Of a stretch of DNA of 58,648 bases, positions 7,114 through 16,965 are shown one piece after another. The stretch comes from Bacteroidales bacterium. GTDB taxonomy: Bacteria; Bacteroidota; Bacteroidia; Bacteroidales; UBA932. How positions within the stretch are numbered: the first letter of the stretch is position 1; each line of letters begins with the position of its first letter. The stretch is taken from NCBI GenBank assembly GCA_024398075.1, contig JAKSJM010000011.1, positions 1 to 58,648 of the forward strand, in the 5' to 3' direction. The notes beneath the pieces were generated by a model. That model was not told the DNA's origin and made no database searches. It saw only the letters and a program-made list of their open reading frames with translations. Position numbers and translations under genes: made by a program.

Positions 7114-9155
7114 CTGCCACAGTCGCGGATCATGCCGCTCACGAGAGCATTGAACTCAGTAGCCTCGCAGAGCTGCTCGAGGGTGAGGTGCATCCTGTAG
7201 CGCCAGTAGTGGCGAGGGATGGCAGGGATGTTAATCTGCTCTGCCTGAGCATCTTCCAGACGGATAGATCCATCCATCGCGAGCCAGTCCTGAAGCGGAA
7301 GGATCACGAGCATGGCTGGCGAGTAGAGGTGCTGGGCCATGATCTGGCGGCAGATGTCAGGCTCGCAGAAATATGGTGCCTCGCCGCCGCGACCGAGCTC
7401 TTCGTTGTAGAAGCGCTGGATGAGCTGCTTGTCCTCTGTCTCCCACCATCCGCGCACTGGCGGCATGTCGTGGGTCGAGGTGGTGCAGACGCAGAAATAT
7501 GGGTACTGAGCAGGATGCGCGAAGGTCTGAGATGGGTCCTTTGGCATGCGCTGGATCTCGAGAGAAAGGATCTTCTGAGAGTCCATCACAGCAGGCACGC
7601 AGGCAGGGATCATACCGAGGTCCTCGCCGCACGCGAGCATGCCGGTAGAGCCGAGCAATGCAGGGAGCTTGCGCATCGCCTGGTCGCGCCAGAAATCATT
7701 GTGACGGCGGTAGAAGAAGTCGTCATAGAGGTCATTGAATGACCATCTCTGCCACTCGTTAAGCTGCTGATACTGAGCGCCCTTGCGTGCGCCAATGAGT
7801 GGGTGATAGAAGCCCGCGCGACGAGGGTCCTCGATGAAAAGGCCATCGAGTGGGAGACCCTTCGAAGTGATCTCGTCTGCTGCATATGGCATCGCTGGGC
7901 TGAAGTGGCCCATGAGGCCTGACTTCTCTGGCACAGGGATCTCCCAGATACGGAAGAATCCGAGGATATGGTCGATGCGGAACGCGTCGAAGTACTCCGC
8001 CATCTTCGCGAGGCGCGCCTTCCACCAGGCGTAGTCGTCCTTCGCCATCTCCTCCCAGTTGTAGGTAGGGAATCCCCAGTTCTGGCCGTCCTCCGAGAAT
8101 GCATCAGGCGGTGCACCGGCCTGCGAGTTCATATTGAAGAGCTTAGGGAAGCACCACGCGTCCACGCTGGTGCGGCTGATGCCGATAGGAAGGTCACCCT
8201 TGAAGAAGACCCCCTTCGCGTGTGCGTACTCGCACACTTCCTTCAGCTGCTTGTCCAGGTGATACTGGATGTAGCAATGGAAATCGACCTCAGCAGCATG
8301 AGCCTTATAGTACTCATCTGCCTTCTTCTTCGTGTATTTCGCATACTCACCCCACTTGGAGAAGTCTGGGGTGCCGTTCTCATCACGAAGGGCGCAGAAC
8401 ACTGCATACGGTACGAGCCAATCCTTGTTTGACTTCACAAACTCCTGATACTCAGCGGATGCGAGCACCTCGGCGCCAGACGAAGCGAAGAGCTTCTTCA
8501 TGAGCTTGGTCTTCTCGCTGTTCACGGCCTCGTAGTCCACCTTGTCGAGAGCATTGAGCGCAGCCTGCTTCTTCTTCAGCGCGGCTGTCATCTTCACGCC
8601 TGCGGCGGCGAGGTTCAGGAACTGTGGGTGCAATGCAAACGTAGAATTAGCATTGTATGGATAAGAATCCTCCCAGGTGTGGGTCATGGTGGTGTCGTTG
8701 ATCGGCAGCAGCTGGATAATGCTCTGGCCGGTAGCGGCAGCCCAGTCGACCATCTTCTTCAGGTCAAGGAACTCGCCTACTCCGAAGTCATCCTCGCTAC
8801 GGAGCGAGAACACCGGAATCGCGGTTCCAGCGCCACGGAAGCCCTTTTTGTCAAACTTCTCTGCCGAGTGCTTACGCACAAATGGATTCGCGTCCTGAGG
8901 AGCGTCGATCCATGAATCAATGACCTTGGCTCCGCTCTTCACGCTGCAGCTATGATGGCTCCACTCCTGGCGGATGACGATACCCGCCCTGTGTACCTCA
9001 TAGCTGTAATCTCTCAGCTGCGCGGCGGTACAGTCCGCCTCGACAGTCCAAAGTCCGCCTGCGTTCCAGGTCATTGGATACTTCTTCGCACCTGCCACGA
9101 GAACGAGCTCCTCGCCCCACTGAGTGCGGTATTCAATGCTAAATAAAACTTTCAT
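7110..9155 (-). CDS. malQ: 4-alpha-glucanotransferase (amylomaltase, GH77) with N-terminal CBM20-like domain
   Basis: MalQ transfers alpha-1,4-glucan chains between maltodextrins in the cytoplasm. The 681-residue protein has a ~100-residue N-terminal beta domain with CBM20 character, followed by the GH77 barrel. Key motifs are AFRIDHILGFFRIW with nucleophile Asp395, CGEDLGMIP with acid/base Glu511, and STHDMPPVRGWW. I start at the ATG at 9155 (MKVLFSIEYRTQWG), because the 19 residues available upstream do not look coding. Bacteroides relatives are often longer with two CBM20 domains, so this is a shorter form. It forms an operon with the duplicated-domain gene downstream, is divergent from a DUF5723-like gene, and has a -7 box at 9174-9181. 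Confidence 0.93.
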   Translation of the reverse strand: MKVLFSIEYRTQWGEELVLVAGAKKYPMTWNAGGLWTVEADCTAAQLRDYSYEVHRAGIVIRQEWSHHSCSVKSGAKVIDSWIDAPQDANPFVRKHSAEKFDKKGFRGAGTAIPVFSLRSEDDFGVGEFLDLKKMVDWAAATGQSIIQLLPINDTTMTHTWEDSYPYNANSTFALHPQFLNLAAAGVKMTAALKKKQAALNALDKVDYEAVNSEKTKLMKKLFASSGAEVLASAEYQEFVKSNKDWLVPYAVFCALRDENGTPDFSKWGEYAKYTKKKADEYYKAHAAEVDFHCYIQYHLDKQLKEVCEYAHAKGVFFKGDLPIGISRTSVDAWCFPKLFNMNSQAGAPPDAFSEDGQNWGFPTYNWEEMAKDDYAWWKARLAKMAEYFDAFRIDHILGFFRIWEIPVPEKSGLMGHFSPAMPYAADEITSKGLPLDGLFIEDPRRAGFYHPLIGARKGAQYQQLNEWQRWSFNDLYDDFFYRRHNDFWRDQAMRKLPALLGSTGMLACGEDLGMIPACVPAVMDSQKILSLEIQRMPKDPSQTFAHPAQYPYFCVCTTSTHDMPPVRGWWETEDKQLIQRFYNEELGRGGEAPYFCEPDICRQIMAQHLYSPAMLVILPLQDWLAMDGSIRLEDAQAEQINIPAIPRHYWRYRMHLTLEQLCEATEFNALVSGMIRDCGR

Positions 9156-9173
9156 CTTTAAAACTATTTGACG

Positions 9174-9181
9174 CAAATATA
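9174..9181 (-). promoter_or_regulatory. Predicted -7 box for malQ
   Basis: TATATTTG on the minus strand (9181-9174) matches TAnnTTTG exactly, 19 bases before the malQ ATG. A TTTG at 9208-9205 is 23 bases away, slightly long for a -33 box. A near-match CATATTTG at 9197-9204 faces the divergent gene, so the promoters overlap in a ~70-bp region. Confidence 0.5.
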
Positions 9182-9223
9182 AACAAATTATTTTCCCATA
9201 TTTGCAAATCATTGAACTCAGAC

Positions 9224-10573
9224 ATGAAAAAAAGACTCTTCACATCCATCTTTGCCATCATCATTGGCCTCAGCACCTTCGCACAGCAGAATGCCAGAAC
9301 CGCATATTTTATGGATAGCTATGCCTATCGCTACAAGTTCAACCCTTCGTTCATCCCTGAGAACGGACACTTGGGAGTCGGAGTCGGAAATGTAGGCGTG
9401 GCAGTACAGACAAACCTTGACGCGAAGACAGCATTTGTCTATGACGAGTCAAAGGGAGCATTCAACATACCTTTCCTGGACGACTACTCATCAGTAGAGC
9501 AGTACATGCCCGAAAACATACGCCTGGGCTTAGGGGAGGACATCGACCTCTTCTCGCTGGGATTCCACAAGGGTCACTCCTTTACCTCATTTGATGTCAG
9601 CCTCAAGACTGATGTCAACCTGAATGCGCCAAACAGCCTCCTGAGCGGTCTCGCGACGACGGATGAGAACTATAAAGACAGCTATCACATCCCTGGATTT
9701 GAGGGAAGGGGCGAGAGTGTCCTCAGCATCGCGTACGGCAAGGCCTACCAGGTAGGAGGCTTTCTCAGCGTAGGAGGAAGGGTGAAGGTGCTTGTCGGAG
9801 TAGCGTCTGCCAGGGCGAAGTTCGGGGAGACTTATGTCAATGTAACCGACCAGGCCGTGGAGGCGAAGACATCCGGAGAGATTGACGTGACGCTCCCGAA
9901 GCCATTTGAGATACCCATCATCAACGGAGTGCCTGATATTGAGGATATCAAAGAGCCTGATGATTTAAAGATAGGAGACCTCAGACCAGCCGGCCTCGGA
10001 CTCGCCGCAGACCTCGGTGCCACTATCCAGCCTATCCGTGGACTCACCCTCTCGGCCGCCATACTTGACCTCGGTTTCATGGGATGGTCAAAGGGTATAA
10101 GATCGTCTCTGTCTGACTTCAGCATGGAAATCGACAAGGACGGAGAGTATCATAACCTGAATGATGTGGCGCTGCCATTCACGACCTCCATGCAGTCCAG
10201 ACTCACACTCCTGAGCACCACCCTCAACGCTGGCATAGAGTACGCCCTCCCATTCTACGATGGCATCTCGCTGGGTGTGATGGGTACCAGACGCGTGGCA
10301 GGCGCATGCTCATGGGGAGACACCCGCGCCATCCTGAACATCAGGGCACCTAAGGTGATAGAACTGGCTGGCAGTATCGGACGCTCTACATTCGGAAACA
10401 CTTTCGGAGCCGCCCTGCACCTGCACTTCGGCCCACTCAGTCTCTTCACTGCCATAGACTCACTGGCACCTGTACTCAGCCTGGACAAGAATCTAGCGCC
10501 TCACGGCCAGCTGAACACAAACTTCGTCGTAGGACTGAACCTCCTCTTCCTGACCAAGCACAGCGTCATCTAG
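9224..10573 (+). CDS. DUF5723-like outer-membrane beta-barrel protein
   Basis: The 449-residue protein has a signal peptide ending STFAQQ. The mature start (ARTAYFMDSYAYRYKFNPSF) and the glycine-rich strand pattern fit the DUF5723 family of Bacteroidetes outer-membrane proteins, which resemble FadL/PorV-type barrels. I chose the ATG at 9224 because it opens a clean signal peptide; a TTG 12 bases earlier would add MNSD. It is divergent from malQ with overlapping promoters, which hints at joint control but does not prove a role in glucan uptake. Function of the family is not established. Confidence 0.75.
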   Translation: MKKRLFTSIFAIIIGLSTFAQQNARTAYFMDSYAYRYKFNPSFIPENGHLGVGVGNVGVAVQTNLDAKTAFVYDESKGAFNIPFLDDYSSVEQYMPENIRLGLGEDIDLFSLGFHKGHSFTSFDVSLKTDVNLNAPNSLLSGLATTDENYKDSYHIPGFEGRGESVLSIAYGKAYQVGGFLSVGGRVKVLVGVASARAKFGETYVNVTDQAVEAKTSGEIDVTLPKPFEIPIINGVPDIEDIKEPDDLKIGDLRPAGLGLAADLGATIQPIRGLTLSAAILDLGFMGWSKGIRSSLSDFSMEIDKDGEYHNLNDVALPFTTSMQSRLTLLSTTLNAGIEYALPFYDGISLGVMGTRRVAGACSWGDTRAILNIRAPKVIELAGSIGRSTFGNTFGAALHLHFGPLSLFTAIDSLAPVLSLDKNLAPHGQLNTNFVVGLNLLFLTKHSVI

Positions 10574-10575
10574 GA

Positions 10576-11322
10576 CTATTCCAGCCACTTGAGGAAGTCG
10601 TCGACGCGGGCACGCGCGACAGTGACCTCAAACGAAGGAGAAGGGTCCACTTTCAGCTTCAAGCGCCCACTCAGGTGCTTGGAGACGGTCTTTATGCAGT
10701 TTCTGGACACCACGAAGCCACGTGAGATACGGAAGAAGGCATCGTGGTCAAGATCGTCGATGACAGCCTCGATGGAAGAATCGATGATGTACTTCCCTCC
10801 TGAATTCAGGGTCACATAGTTCGCCTTGTCCTCCGAGAAGAAATAAGCCACATCGGAGTACTTCACAGGTATGATCTGCTCGCCCACATACACGAGGAAA
10901 CGCTCCTTAGGCTGCTTCTTCTGCTCCCCGATCGCGCTCAGTATCGCCGCCACATCGAGGACTGCCGTCCTCTGGCGGCAGCGCTCCACCGCGCGCTTCA
11001 GCGCCGGTATCTCTATCGGCTTCAGCAGGTAGTCCAGACTCCCCTGCTCGAAAGCCTTGACGGCATAATTGTCATAAGCCGTAGTCATGATCACTGAAGC
11101 CTCTATCTTCTGCTGGCGGAATATCTCAAAGCAGTCTCCGTCAGATAGTTCCACGTCCATGAAGATGACATCGGGAGCATTGCCCGGAGTGCGAAGCCAC
11201 TCCAGGGTGGAAGCCACAGACGAGGTCATGCCTATGACCTCCATGTCACTGAACTGGGTGGTAAGTGTGCGTGCGAGGCTCTTCTGAGCCATCAGTTCGT
11301 CTTCTACGATCAATACTTTCAT
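10576..11322 (-). CDS. LytTR-family response regulator
   Basis: The 248-residue cytoplasmic regulator has an N-terminal receiver domain with acidic pocket VEDE and phospho-acceptor Asp56 in VIFMDVELSDG. The switch region includes MTTAYDNYAVKAFEQG and LLKPIEIPAL. Residues ~145-248 form a LytTR DNA-binding domain (FFSEDKANYVTL, FFRISRGFVVSRNCI). It lies 10 bp downstream of its cognate sensor kinase. It ends 3 bp from the convergent DUF5723-like gene. The pair lies just upstream of and divergent from the starch operon, so it may control it, but that is inference. Confidence 0.93.
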   Translation of the reverse strand: MKVLIVEDELMAQKSLARTLTTQFSDMEVIGMTSSVASTLEWLRTPGNAPDVIFMDVELSDGDCFEIFRQQKIEASVIMTTAYDNYAVKAFEQGSLDYLLKPIEIPALKRAVERCRQRTAVLDVAAILSAIGEQKKQPKERFLVYVGEQIIPVKYSDVAYFFSEDKANYVTLNSGGKYIIDSSIEAVIDDLDHDAFFRISRGFVVSRNCIKTVSKHLSGRLKLKVDPSPSFEVTVARARVDDFLKWLE

Positions 11323-11332
11323 ATTGTCAAAT

Positions 11333-12451
11333 CTAGATTATAGGGAGCTGTACGCTGTAATGCTTCTCGTCCTGCTGGACCACAACGGACCTGCCTGCCA
11401 GGTCCTCGTACTGCTGCCGAATATATTTCAGACCCAGCCCGGTGCTGGATGATTCTGTCTTCTTCGGATGGATATCATTGGACACCACCAGCATGTCGCC
11501 CACCAGCGACACGTCCACCTTCAGCGGCTCGGAGGCGCTCACAGCATTGTGCTTGATGGCGTTCTCGATGAGCAGCTGCACAGAGCATGGCACCACCTGC
11601 CTCGAAAGCGCCTCCTCAGGGATGTCGATACTCACCTGAAGCCCATCGGGGAAGCGCACCTTCAGCAGGTCCACATACTGCTCCGCGTAGTTCATCTCAT
11701 CCCTGAGCTTCACGGTGCGCTCCTCCTCATTCTTCAGGTTATAGCGGTAGAGACCCGCCAGCTTATGGATGTAGGTGGACGCCTGCTCCGTCTGCCCGTC
11801 GCATACGAGACAGTCAAGGATATTGAGGGAGTTGAACAGGAAATGCGGATTCACCTGCTGCTTGAGCTTCATATAGCGGAACTGTGCCAGATTCTGCTCT
11901 TCGATGCTCTTCGCATTCACCCTGATGGCATAGATGGCGAGTACCACGAAACATACGAAACTGAAGATGTAGTCCACGAGGATGTTCGTGACCGTATTTT
12001 CCATCTCCACAGCACCAGGCGTGATGAGGATGACGGCAAGTCGCGTAGTGATGATGGCGACAAACGCCACCAGAATCCACTGCACGCTGACTTTCTTATG
12101 GCCGCCTCCCTGCCTCCTGCTCCACCATCCGGACACGCATAAGGTCATCCATCCCAGTAGCTCCGTGGTGATGAAGGTGGACAATGGATGTATGACCAAT
12201 GGATTTGTGCTCGCGAGCCCGAAAAGGCGTGCGCAGCCAGTGCCTATCGCAAATCCAAGCACATTTACAAGGACAATGCTGATGGCAAGAAACTTCACGC
12301 CCATGCCTTGACGCCAGCACAGCAGCACCACCATGAGCATGGTGAGAAGTGTCAGGACAAGGTCATCAAGCACACCTGCAGCTCGGCAACCCAATGCCAC
12401 TGCAGCATGCAAGAAGGCGAAAACATGTATGAGCAATGCTTCTTTTTTCAC
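11333..12451 (-). CDS. LytS-like membrane sensor histidine kinase (His_kinase family)
   Basis: The 372-residue kinase has several N-terminal transmembrane helices over residues ~1-175, a short linker, and a His_kinase domain with phospho-acceptor His203 in NPHFLFNSLN. The C-terminal ATPase part includes LLIENAIKHNA and STGLGLKYIRQQYE. There is no recognisable periplasmic sensor domain, so the signal is probably sensed in or near the membrane. The start codon is GTG at 12451, with a lysine-rich MKKEALL opening. It is the first gene of a kinase-regulator operon and is divergent from the sugar transporter and sus genes. Confidence 0.92.
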   Translation of the reverse strand: MKKEALLIHVFAFLHAAVALGCRAAGVLDDLVLTLLTMLMVVLLCWRQGMGVKFLAISIVLVNVLGFAIGTGCARLFGLASTNPLVIHPLSTFITTELLGWMTLCVSGWWSRRQGGGHKKVSVQWILVAFVAIITTRLAVILITPGAVEMENTVTNILVDYIFSFVCFVVLAIYAIRVNAKSIEEQNLAQFRYMKLKQQVNPHFLFNSLNILDCLVCDGQTEQASTYIHKLAGLYRYNLKNEEERTVKLRDEMNYAEQYVDLLKVRFPDGLQVSIDIPEEALSRQVVPCSVQLLIENAIKHNAVSASEPLKVDVSLVGDMLVVSNDIHPKKTESSSTGLGLKYIRQQYEDLAGRSVVVQQDEKHYSVQLPII

Positions 12452-12566
12452 TATAAAACGGGACTAACGGCAATAAAGTTAAAAAAATCATCGCAAAAAC
12501 ATTACACTTCATCCTCATTTTTCCACAGTTCGTCTTTTAATTGTATCGCGCGTAAGAACAATTTTT

Positions 12567-12574
12567 TAGATTTG
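12567..12574 (+). promoter_or_regulatory. Predicted -7 box of the starch-utilization operon
   Basis: TAGATTTG matches TAnnTTTG exactly, 34 bases before the MFS transporter ATG. A TTG at 12541-12543 lies 23 bases upstream as a possible -33 element. The divergent kinase gene begins at 12451, so the ~155-bp gap is the control region for both. Confidence 0.5.
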
Positions 12575-12607
12575 CACACTTTAATTTCTCACACTAAAAC
12601 GATACAA

Positions 12608-13927
12608 ATGCAAAAAAGAGATCTGACATTCATGCAGATGTTCAATCTGTCCTTCGGCTTCTTCGGAGTCCAGATTGCATACGCTCTCCAGAGCGCAAAC
12701 ATCAGCCGTATCTTCGCCACACTCGGCGCAGACCCACATCAGCTCAGCTTCTTCTGGATCCTTCCCCCACTCATGGGAATGATCGTGCAGCCGCTCATCG
12801 GTCGCTGGTCTGACAAGACCTGGTGCCGCTGGGGCCGCCGCAAGCCATACCTTCTGGTCGGAGCCATTGTCGCAGTGCTCGTAATGCTCTTCCTGCCTAA
12901 CGCAGGCAGCCTCAGCTTCGGCACCCGCCTCTTCCTCGGCCTGAACGGAGCGATGTGGTTTGGACTCTTCTCGCTCATCTTCCTTGACACATCCATCAAC
13001 GTGGCCATGCAGCCATTCAAGATGATGGTCGGCGACATGGTCAACGAGAAACAGAAGACCCAGGCATACAGCATCCAGAGCTTCCTGTGCAATGCTGGCT
13101 CATTCGCAGGCTACCTCTTCCCTATCTTCTTCACCTGGATAGGCATAGCCAATGAAGCCCCTAAGGGCGTAGTTCCTGACTCTGTGATCTGGAGCTTCTA
13201 CGTGGGCGCTGCCATCCTCATCCTCTGTGTCATCTACACCTTCGTGAACGTGAAGGAGATGAACCCTCAGGAGTATGCTGAGTTCCATGGCATCTCCGCT
13301 GAGAAGCAGGAAGAGAAGAAGTCAGAGAGCATCATTTCACTGCTGATGCACGCTCCTAAGACGTTCTGGACCGTCGGCCTCGTGCAGTTCTTCTGCTGGG
13401 CAGCGTTCCTCTACATGTGGACTTACACAAACGGATCCATTGCCTCGACTGTATGGGGTGTGGATGACCCTAGCTCCGCTGGCTACCAGCAGGCAGGAAA
13501 CTGGGTGGGCGTACTCTTCGCCGTCCAGGCTGTCGGCTCGATGCTCTGGGCGCTCGTCATCCCTCGCTTCAAGTCGCGCAAGGCCTCATACATCACAAGC
13601 CTTGTGGTCGGAGCCATTGGATTCATCTCCATCTTCTTCATCCACGACCAGTATCTGCTCGCCATCAGCTTCCTTCTCATAGGCGCTGCTTGGGCAGCAA
13701 TGCTCGCGCTTCCTTTCACCATCCTCACCAACAGCCTCTCCGGAGAGCACATGGGTGAGTATCTTGGCCTGTTCAACTGCACCATCTGCCTTCCACAGAT
13801 CGTCGCAGCCGCAACAGGCGGCCTTGTGCTCCACCTCGTCGGAGGCGCACAGGTCGGCATGATGGTGATGGCTGGAGTGTTCCTCCTCGCCGGCGCACTG
13901 TCAGTGCTTCTCATCAAAGAGAAATAA
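12608..13927 (+). CDS. MFS sugar transporter (SLC45/GPH-like), probable maltose/maltodextrin carrier
   Basis: The 439-residue protein has about twelve transmembrane segments. The loop motif GRWSDKTWCRWGRRKPYLLV after helix 2 is the signature of SLC45/GPH-type sugar-cation symporters. It should carry maltose or short maltodextrins across the inner membrane. I start at MQKRDLTFMQMF (12608); upstream residues in the same frame are hydrophilic and non-coding in character. It precedes susC by 30 bp with no terminator, so it is the first gene of the starch operon. Substrate is inferred from context. Confidence 0.88.
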   Translation: MQKRDLTFMQMFNLSFGFFGVQIAYALQSANISRIFATLGADPHQLSFFWILPPLMGMIVQPLIGRWSDKTWCRWGRRKPYLLVGAIVAVLVMLFLPNAGSLSFGTRLFLGLNGAMWFGLFSLIFLDTSINVAMQPFKMMVGDMVNEKQKTQAYSIQSFLCNAGSFAGYLFPIFFTWIGIANEAPKGVVPDSVIWSFYVGAAILILCVIYTFVNVKEMNPQEYAEFHGISAEKQEEKKSESIISLLMHAPKTFWTVGLVQFFCWAAFLYMWTYTNGSIASTVWGVDDPSSAGYQQAGNWVGVLFAVQAVGSMLWALVIPRFKSRKASYITSLVVGAIGFISIFFIHDQYLLAISFLLIGAAWAAMLALPFTILTNSLSGEHMGEYLGLFNCTICLPQIVAAATGGLVLHLVGGAQVGMMVMAGVFLLAGALSVLLIKEK

Positions 13928-13957
13928 CACAACAATATATTAACCATCAATTCTTTT

Positions 13958-16951
13958 ATGAATAGAATCGCTAAAGCACTCGCAGCATTAGGCATCGCAT
14001 TGATGTCAGCTGCATCTGTATTCGCACAGAGCGGATATCAGGTCAAGGGAGTGGTAGTCGACGCAATGGGACCTGTCATCGGTGCTACAGTCATCGAGAA
14101 GGGCACATCAAACGGTTGCTCAACAGGACTCGACGGAGACTATCTCCTGAATGTGACAAGTTCCGATGCTATCGTTGAGATCAGCTGCATCGGTTACACC
14201 ACCCAGAGCTTCAAGGCTTCTGAGGTTCCCGCTACAGTTACCCTTTCTGAGGACGCACTCTTCCTCGATGACGTAGTGGTCATCGGTTACGGTACCGTAA
14301 AGAAGAGCGACATGACCGGTTCGGTCGCTTCAGTCAAGGCTGACCAGATCAATAAAGGTGTCGTTTCTTCCCCTACCGACCTGCTCAAGGGCAAGTCTGC
14401 CGGCGTCGTAGTTACAGCCGGAGACGGTGCTCCTGGTTCAGCTGCTACCATCCGTATCCGTGGTGGTTCATCGCTCCAGGCATCAAACGACCCTCTCATC
14501 ATCATTGACGGTCTCCCAGTGTCAAACACAGGCATCAGCGGAACCGCTAGCGCATTGTCATCAATCAACCCTAACGACATCGAGTCATTCACCGTCCTCA
14601 AGGATGCATCTGCAACCGCCATCTACGGTTCACGCGCATCAAACGGTGTCATCATGATCACCACAAAGAAGGGTTCGAAGTTTGACAATGGTGCCCCTCA
14701 CGTAGACGCAGACTTCACCGCATCACTCAGCCAGAACACCAAGTATGTGGATGTAATGAACGCTGAGCAGATCAAGGAGGCCATCACCGCACAGTTCGGC
14801 AAGGACAGCGATGCGTTCAAGGCACTCGGCGAGGCTGACACCAACTGGCAGAAGGAAATCTATCGCCTTGCTCAGTCATACGAAGGCAATGTTTCCATCC
14901 ACGGCAAGGTGGGCAGCAAGGACGGCTTCTACATGCCTTACCGCTTCTCACTCGGTGCACTCGACCAGAACGGTACCCTCAAGACTGGTTACATGGCCAG
15001 AGAGACCATGTCCATGAACCTCACTCCTACCCTTCTGCAGGAGCATCTCACCATCAACCTGAATGCCAAGGGCATGAACATGGACACCCGCTTCGCAAAC
15101 ACAGGTGCCATCAGCCAGGCTACTCAGTATGATCCTACCAAGCCAGTTTACGACGAGCACGGACTCAACGGCTACAGCTGGTGGAACAACGGCAAGGGCA
15201 CTCTCGGCATCGAGAACTGCAACACCATGGCAAACCAGAACCCTGTCGCACTCCTCAACGACAAGAAGGACGTCTCAAATGCGAAGAGATTCCTCGGAAA
15301 TGCACAGTTCGACTATAAGATCCACGGTTTCGAAGACCTCAGACTGAACCTCAACCTCGGTATCGATGTCACCAAGTCAAATGGTTCAGTAGACGTCGCA
15401 CAGGGCACAGAGCAGTCATTCCACAGCACCGCTCAGTCTGGTTCTGGATACCATACCAGCTACTCACAGATGAAGCGTGACGAGACTCTCGAGTTCTACG
15501 CAGACTACAACAAGACCCTCGGCAAGCACAACTTCGACCTCATGGCCGGTTATTCTTGGCAGTGGTTCTACCAGGAGAGCTTCAACGAGCAGTACTCTGC
15601 TGACGGAAAGAACACCGTCCTCTCTGCACCTTATACATACAAGTACGAGTCTTACCTCGTATCATTCTTCGGTCGTGCAAACTACTCATTCGACAACAGA
15701 TACCTCATCACCGCTACACTTCGTCGTGATGGTACCTCTCGTTTCTCAAACAACAAGTGGGGTCTCTTCCCATCTGTTGCACTCGGTTGGAACGTGAAGA
15801 ATGAGTCATTCCTCAAAAACAGCGACGCTGTGTCTACCCTCAAGGTACGTCTCTCATACGGTCAGACCGGTCAGCAGGACCTCGGTGACATCACCACCCT
15901 CGCTACCTATAAGCTGAACACAAATGCCAGCCAGTACGTATTCGGCAACCAGTTCCTCTTCCCTATCACAGCACAGGGATACAACGCTGACCTCAAGTGG
16001 GAGACCACCACTACCTACAACGCGGGTCTCGACTGGGGCTTCATGGATGGCCGTCTCTATGGTTCGGTAGACTTCTACAAGCGCTACACCAAGGACCTCC
16101 TGAACTGGACTCCTGTAGCTGCCGGTGCAAACCTCACCAACTACCTGAACGCAAACATCGGTAATCTCGAGAACACTGGTGTCGAGCTCGAGCTCAACGC
16201 CATCGCAGTAGAGACCAAGGATGCTTCTTGGACCATCGGTGCAAACCTTGCATGGAACAAGACCATTGTCACCAAGCTTACCGCTGATGACGAGCGCCCT
16301 GACTACTACGGCGTGGAGACTGGCGGTATCTCAGGTGGTACCGGAAACACCATCCAGGTACACCAGACCGGCCATGCTCCTAACTCATTCTTCGTTTACC
16401 AGCAGGTCTACGACGTGAACGGCAAGCCTATCGAGGGCCTCTATGTAGACAGGAACAATGATGGCAAGATCGACGCAAACGACAAGTACATCTGCCACAA
16501 GGCAGCTCCAGACTTCACCTTCGGTCTCAACACCACATTCAGCTACAAGCAGTGGACTCTCGCAGCTTCAGCTCACGCCAGCCTTGGAAACTACGTTTAT
16601 GACAACGTACGTTCAAACGGTGAGTTCCTCTCTGACCTCTGGACAAACAACTTCGTGAACAACCGCGTGAATGGTGCCCTCGAGACCAATTTCGCTGGTA
16701 GCGCACAGTACTTCACCGACTACTACGTGAAGGATGCTTCATTCTTCAAGTTCGACAACATAACCCTTGGCCGTAGCTTCAACTTCGGCAAGGCAGAGCG
16801 TAAGTTCGGTCTCAACGTATTCGCTACCGTACAGAATATCTGCACCATCACCAAGTACACCGGCATCGATCCTGAGATCTTCAACGGTATCGACAACAAC
16901 CTGTATCCTCGTCCTCGCACCTACATCCTTGGTGTCAAGTTCAACTTCTAA
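13958..16951 (+). CDS. susC: SusC-like TonB-dependent starch/maltooligosaccharide transporter
   Basis: This 997-residue outer-membrane protein has a signal peptide (ASVFAQ) and a carboxypeptidase-regulatory-like domain (VKGVVVDAMGPVIGATV). The TonB-box/plug region includes DDVVVIGYGTVKKSDMTGSV and GGSSLQASNDPLIIIDG. A long 22-strand barrel ends in the typical aromatic terminus LGVKFNF. It imports oligosaccharides together with the SusD lid encoded 14 bp downstream. Length and motifs match intact SusC family members. Starch specificity is inferred from the surrounding SusD, SusE/F-like, GH13 and GH97 genes. Confidence 0.95.
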   Translation: MNRIAKALAALGIALMSAASVFAQSGYQVKGVVVDAMGPVIGATVIEKGTSNGCSTGLDGDYLLNVTSSDAIVEISCIGYTTQSFKASEVPATVTLSEDALFLDDVVVIGYGTVKKSDMTGSVASVKADQINKGVVSSPTDLLKGKSAGVVVTAGDGAPGSAATIRIRGGSSLQASNDPLIIIDGLPVSNTGISGTASALSSINPNDIESFTVLKDASATAIYGSRASNGVIMITTKKGSKFDNGAPHVDADFTASLSQNTKYVDVMNAEQIKEAITAQFGKDSDAFKALGEADTNWQKEIYRLAQSYEGNVSIHGKVGSKDGFYMPYRFSLGALDQNGTLKTGYMARETMSMNLTPTLLQEHLTINLNAKGMNMDTRFANTGAISQATQYDPTKPVYDEHGLNGYSWWNNGKGTLGIENCNTMANQNPVALLNDKKDVSNAKRFLGNAQFDYKIHGFEDLRLNLNLGIDVTKSNGSVDVAQGTEQSFHSTAQSGSGYHTSYSQMKRDETLEFYADYNKTLGKHNFDLMAGYSWQWFYQESFNEQYSADGKNTVLSAPYTYKYESYLVSFFGRANYSFDNRYLITATLRRDGTSRFSNNKWGLFPSVALGWNVKNESFLKNSDAVSTLKVRLSYGQTGQQDLGDITTLATYKLNTNASQYVFGNQFLFPITAQGYNADLKWETTTTYNAGLDWGFMDGRLYGSVDFYKRYTKDLLNWTPVAAGANLTNYLNANIGNLENTGVELELNAIAVETKDASWTIGANLAWNKTIVTKLTADDERPDYYGVETGGISGGTGNTIQVHQTGHAPNSFFVYQQVYDVNGKPIEGLYVDRNNDGKIDANDKYICHKAAPDFTFGLNTTFSYKQWTLAASAHASLGNYVYDNVRSNGEFLSDLWTNNFVNNRVNGALETNFAGSAQYFTDYYVKDASFFKFDNITLGRSFNFGKAERKFGLNVFATVQNICTITKYTGIDPEIFNGIDNNLYPRPRTYILGVKFNF

Positions 16952-16965
16952 TCGAGTATCGAGTC

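Noticed and set aside
11468-12142. 224-residue plus-strand frame across the sensor kinase
   Set aside because: Lies opposite an unmistakable histidine kinase gene; no domain features.
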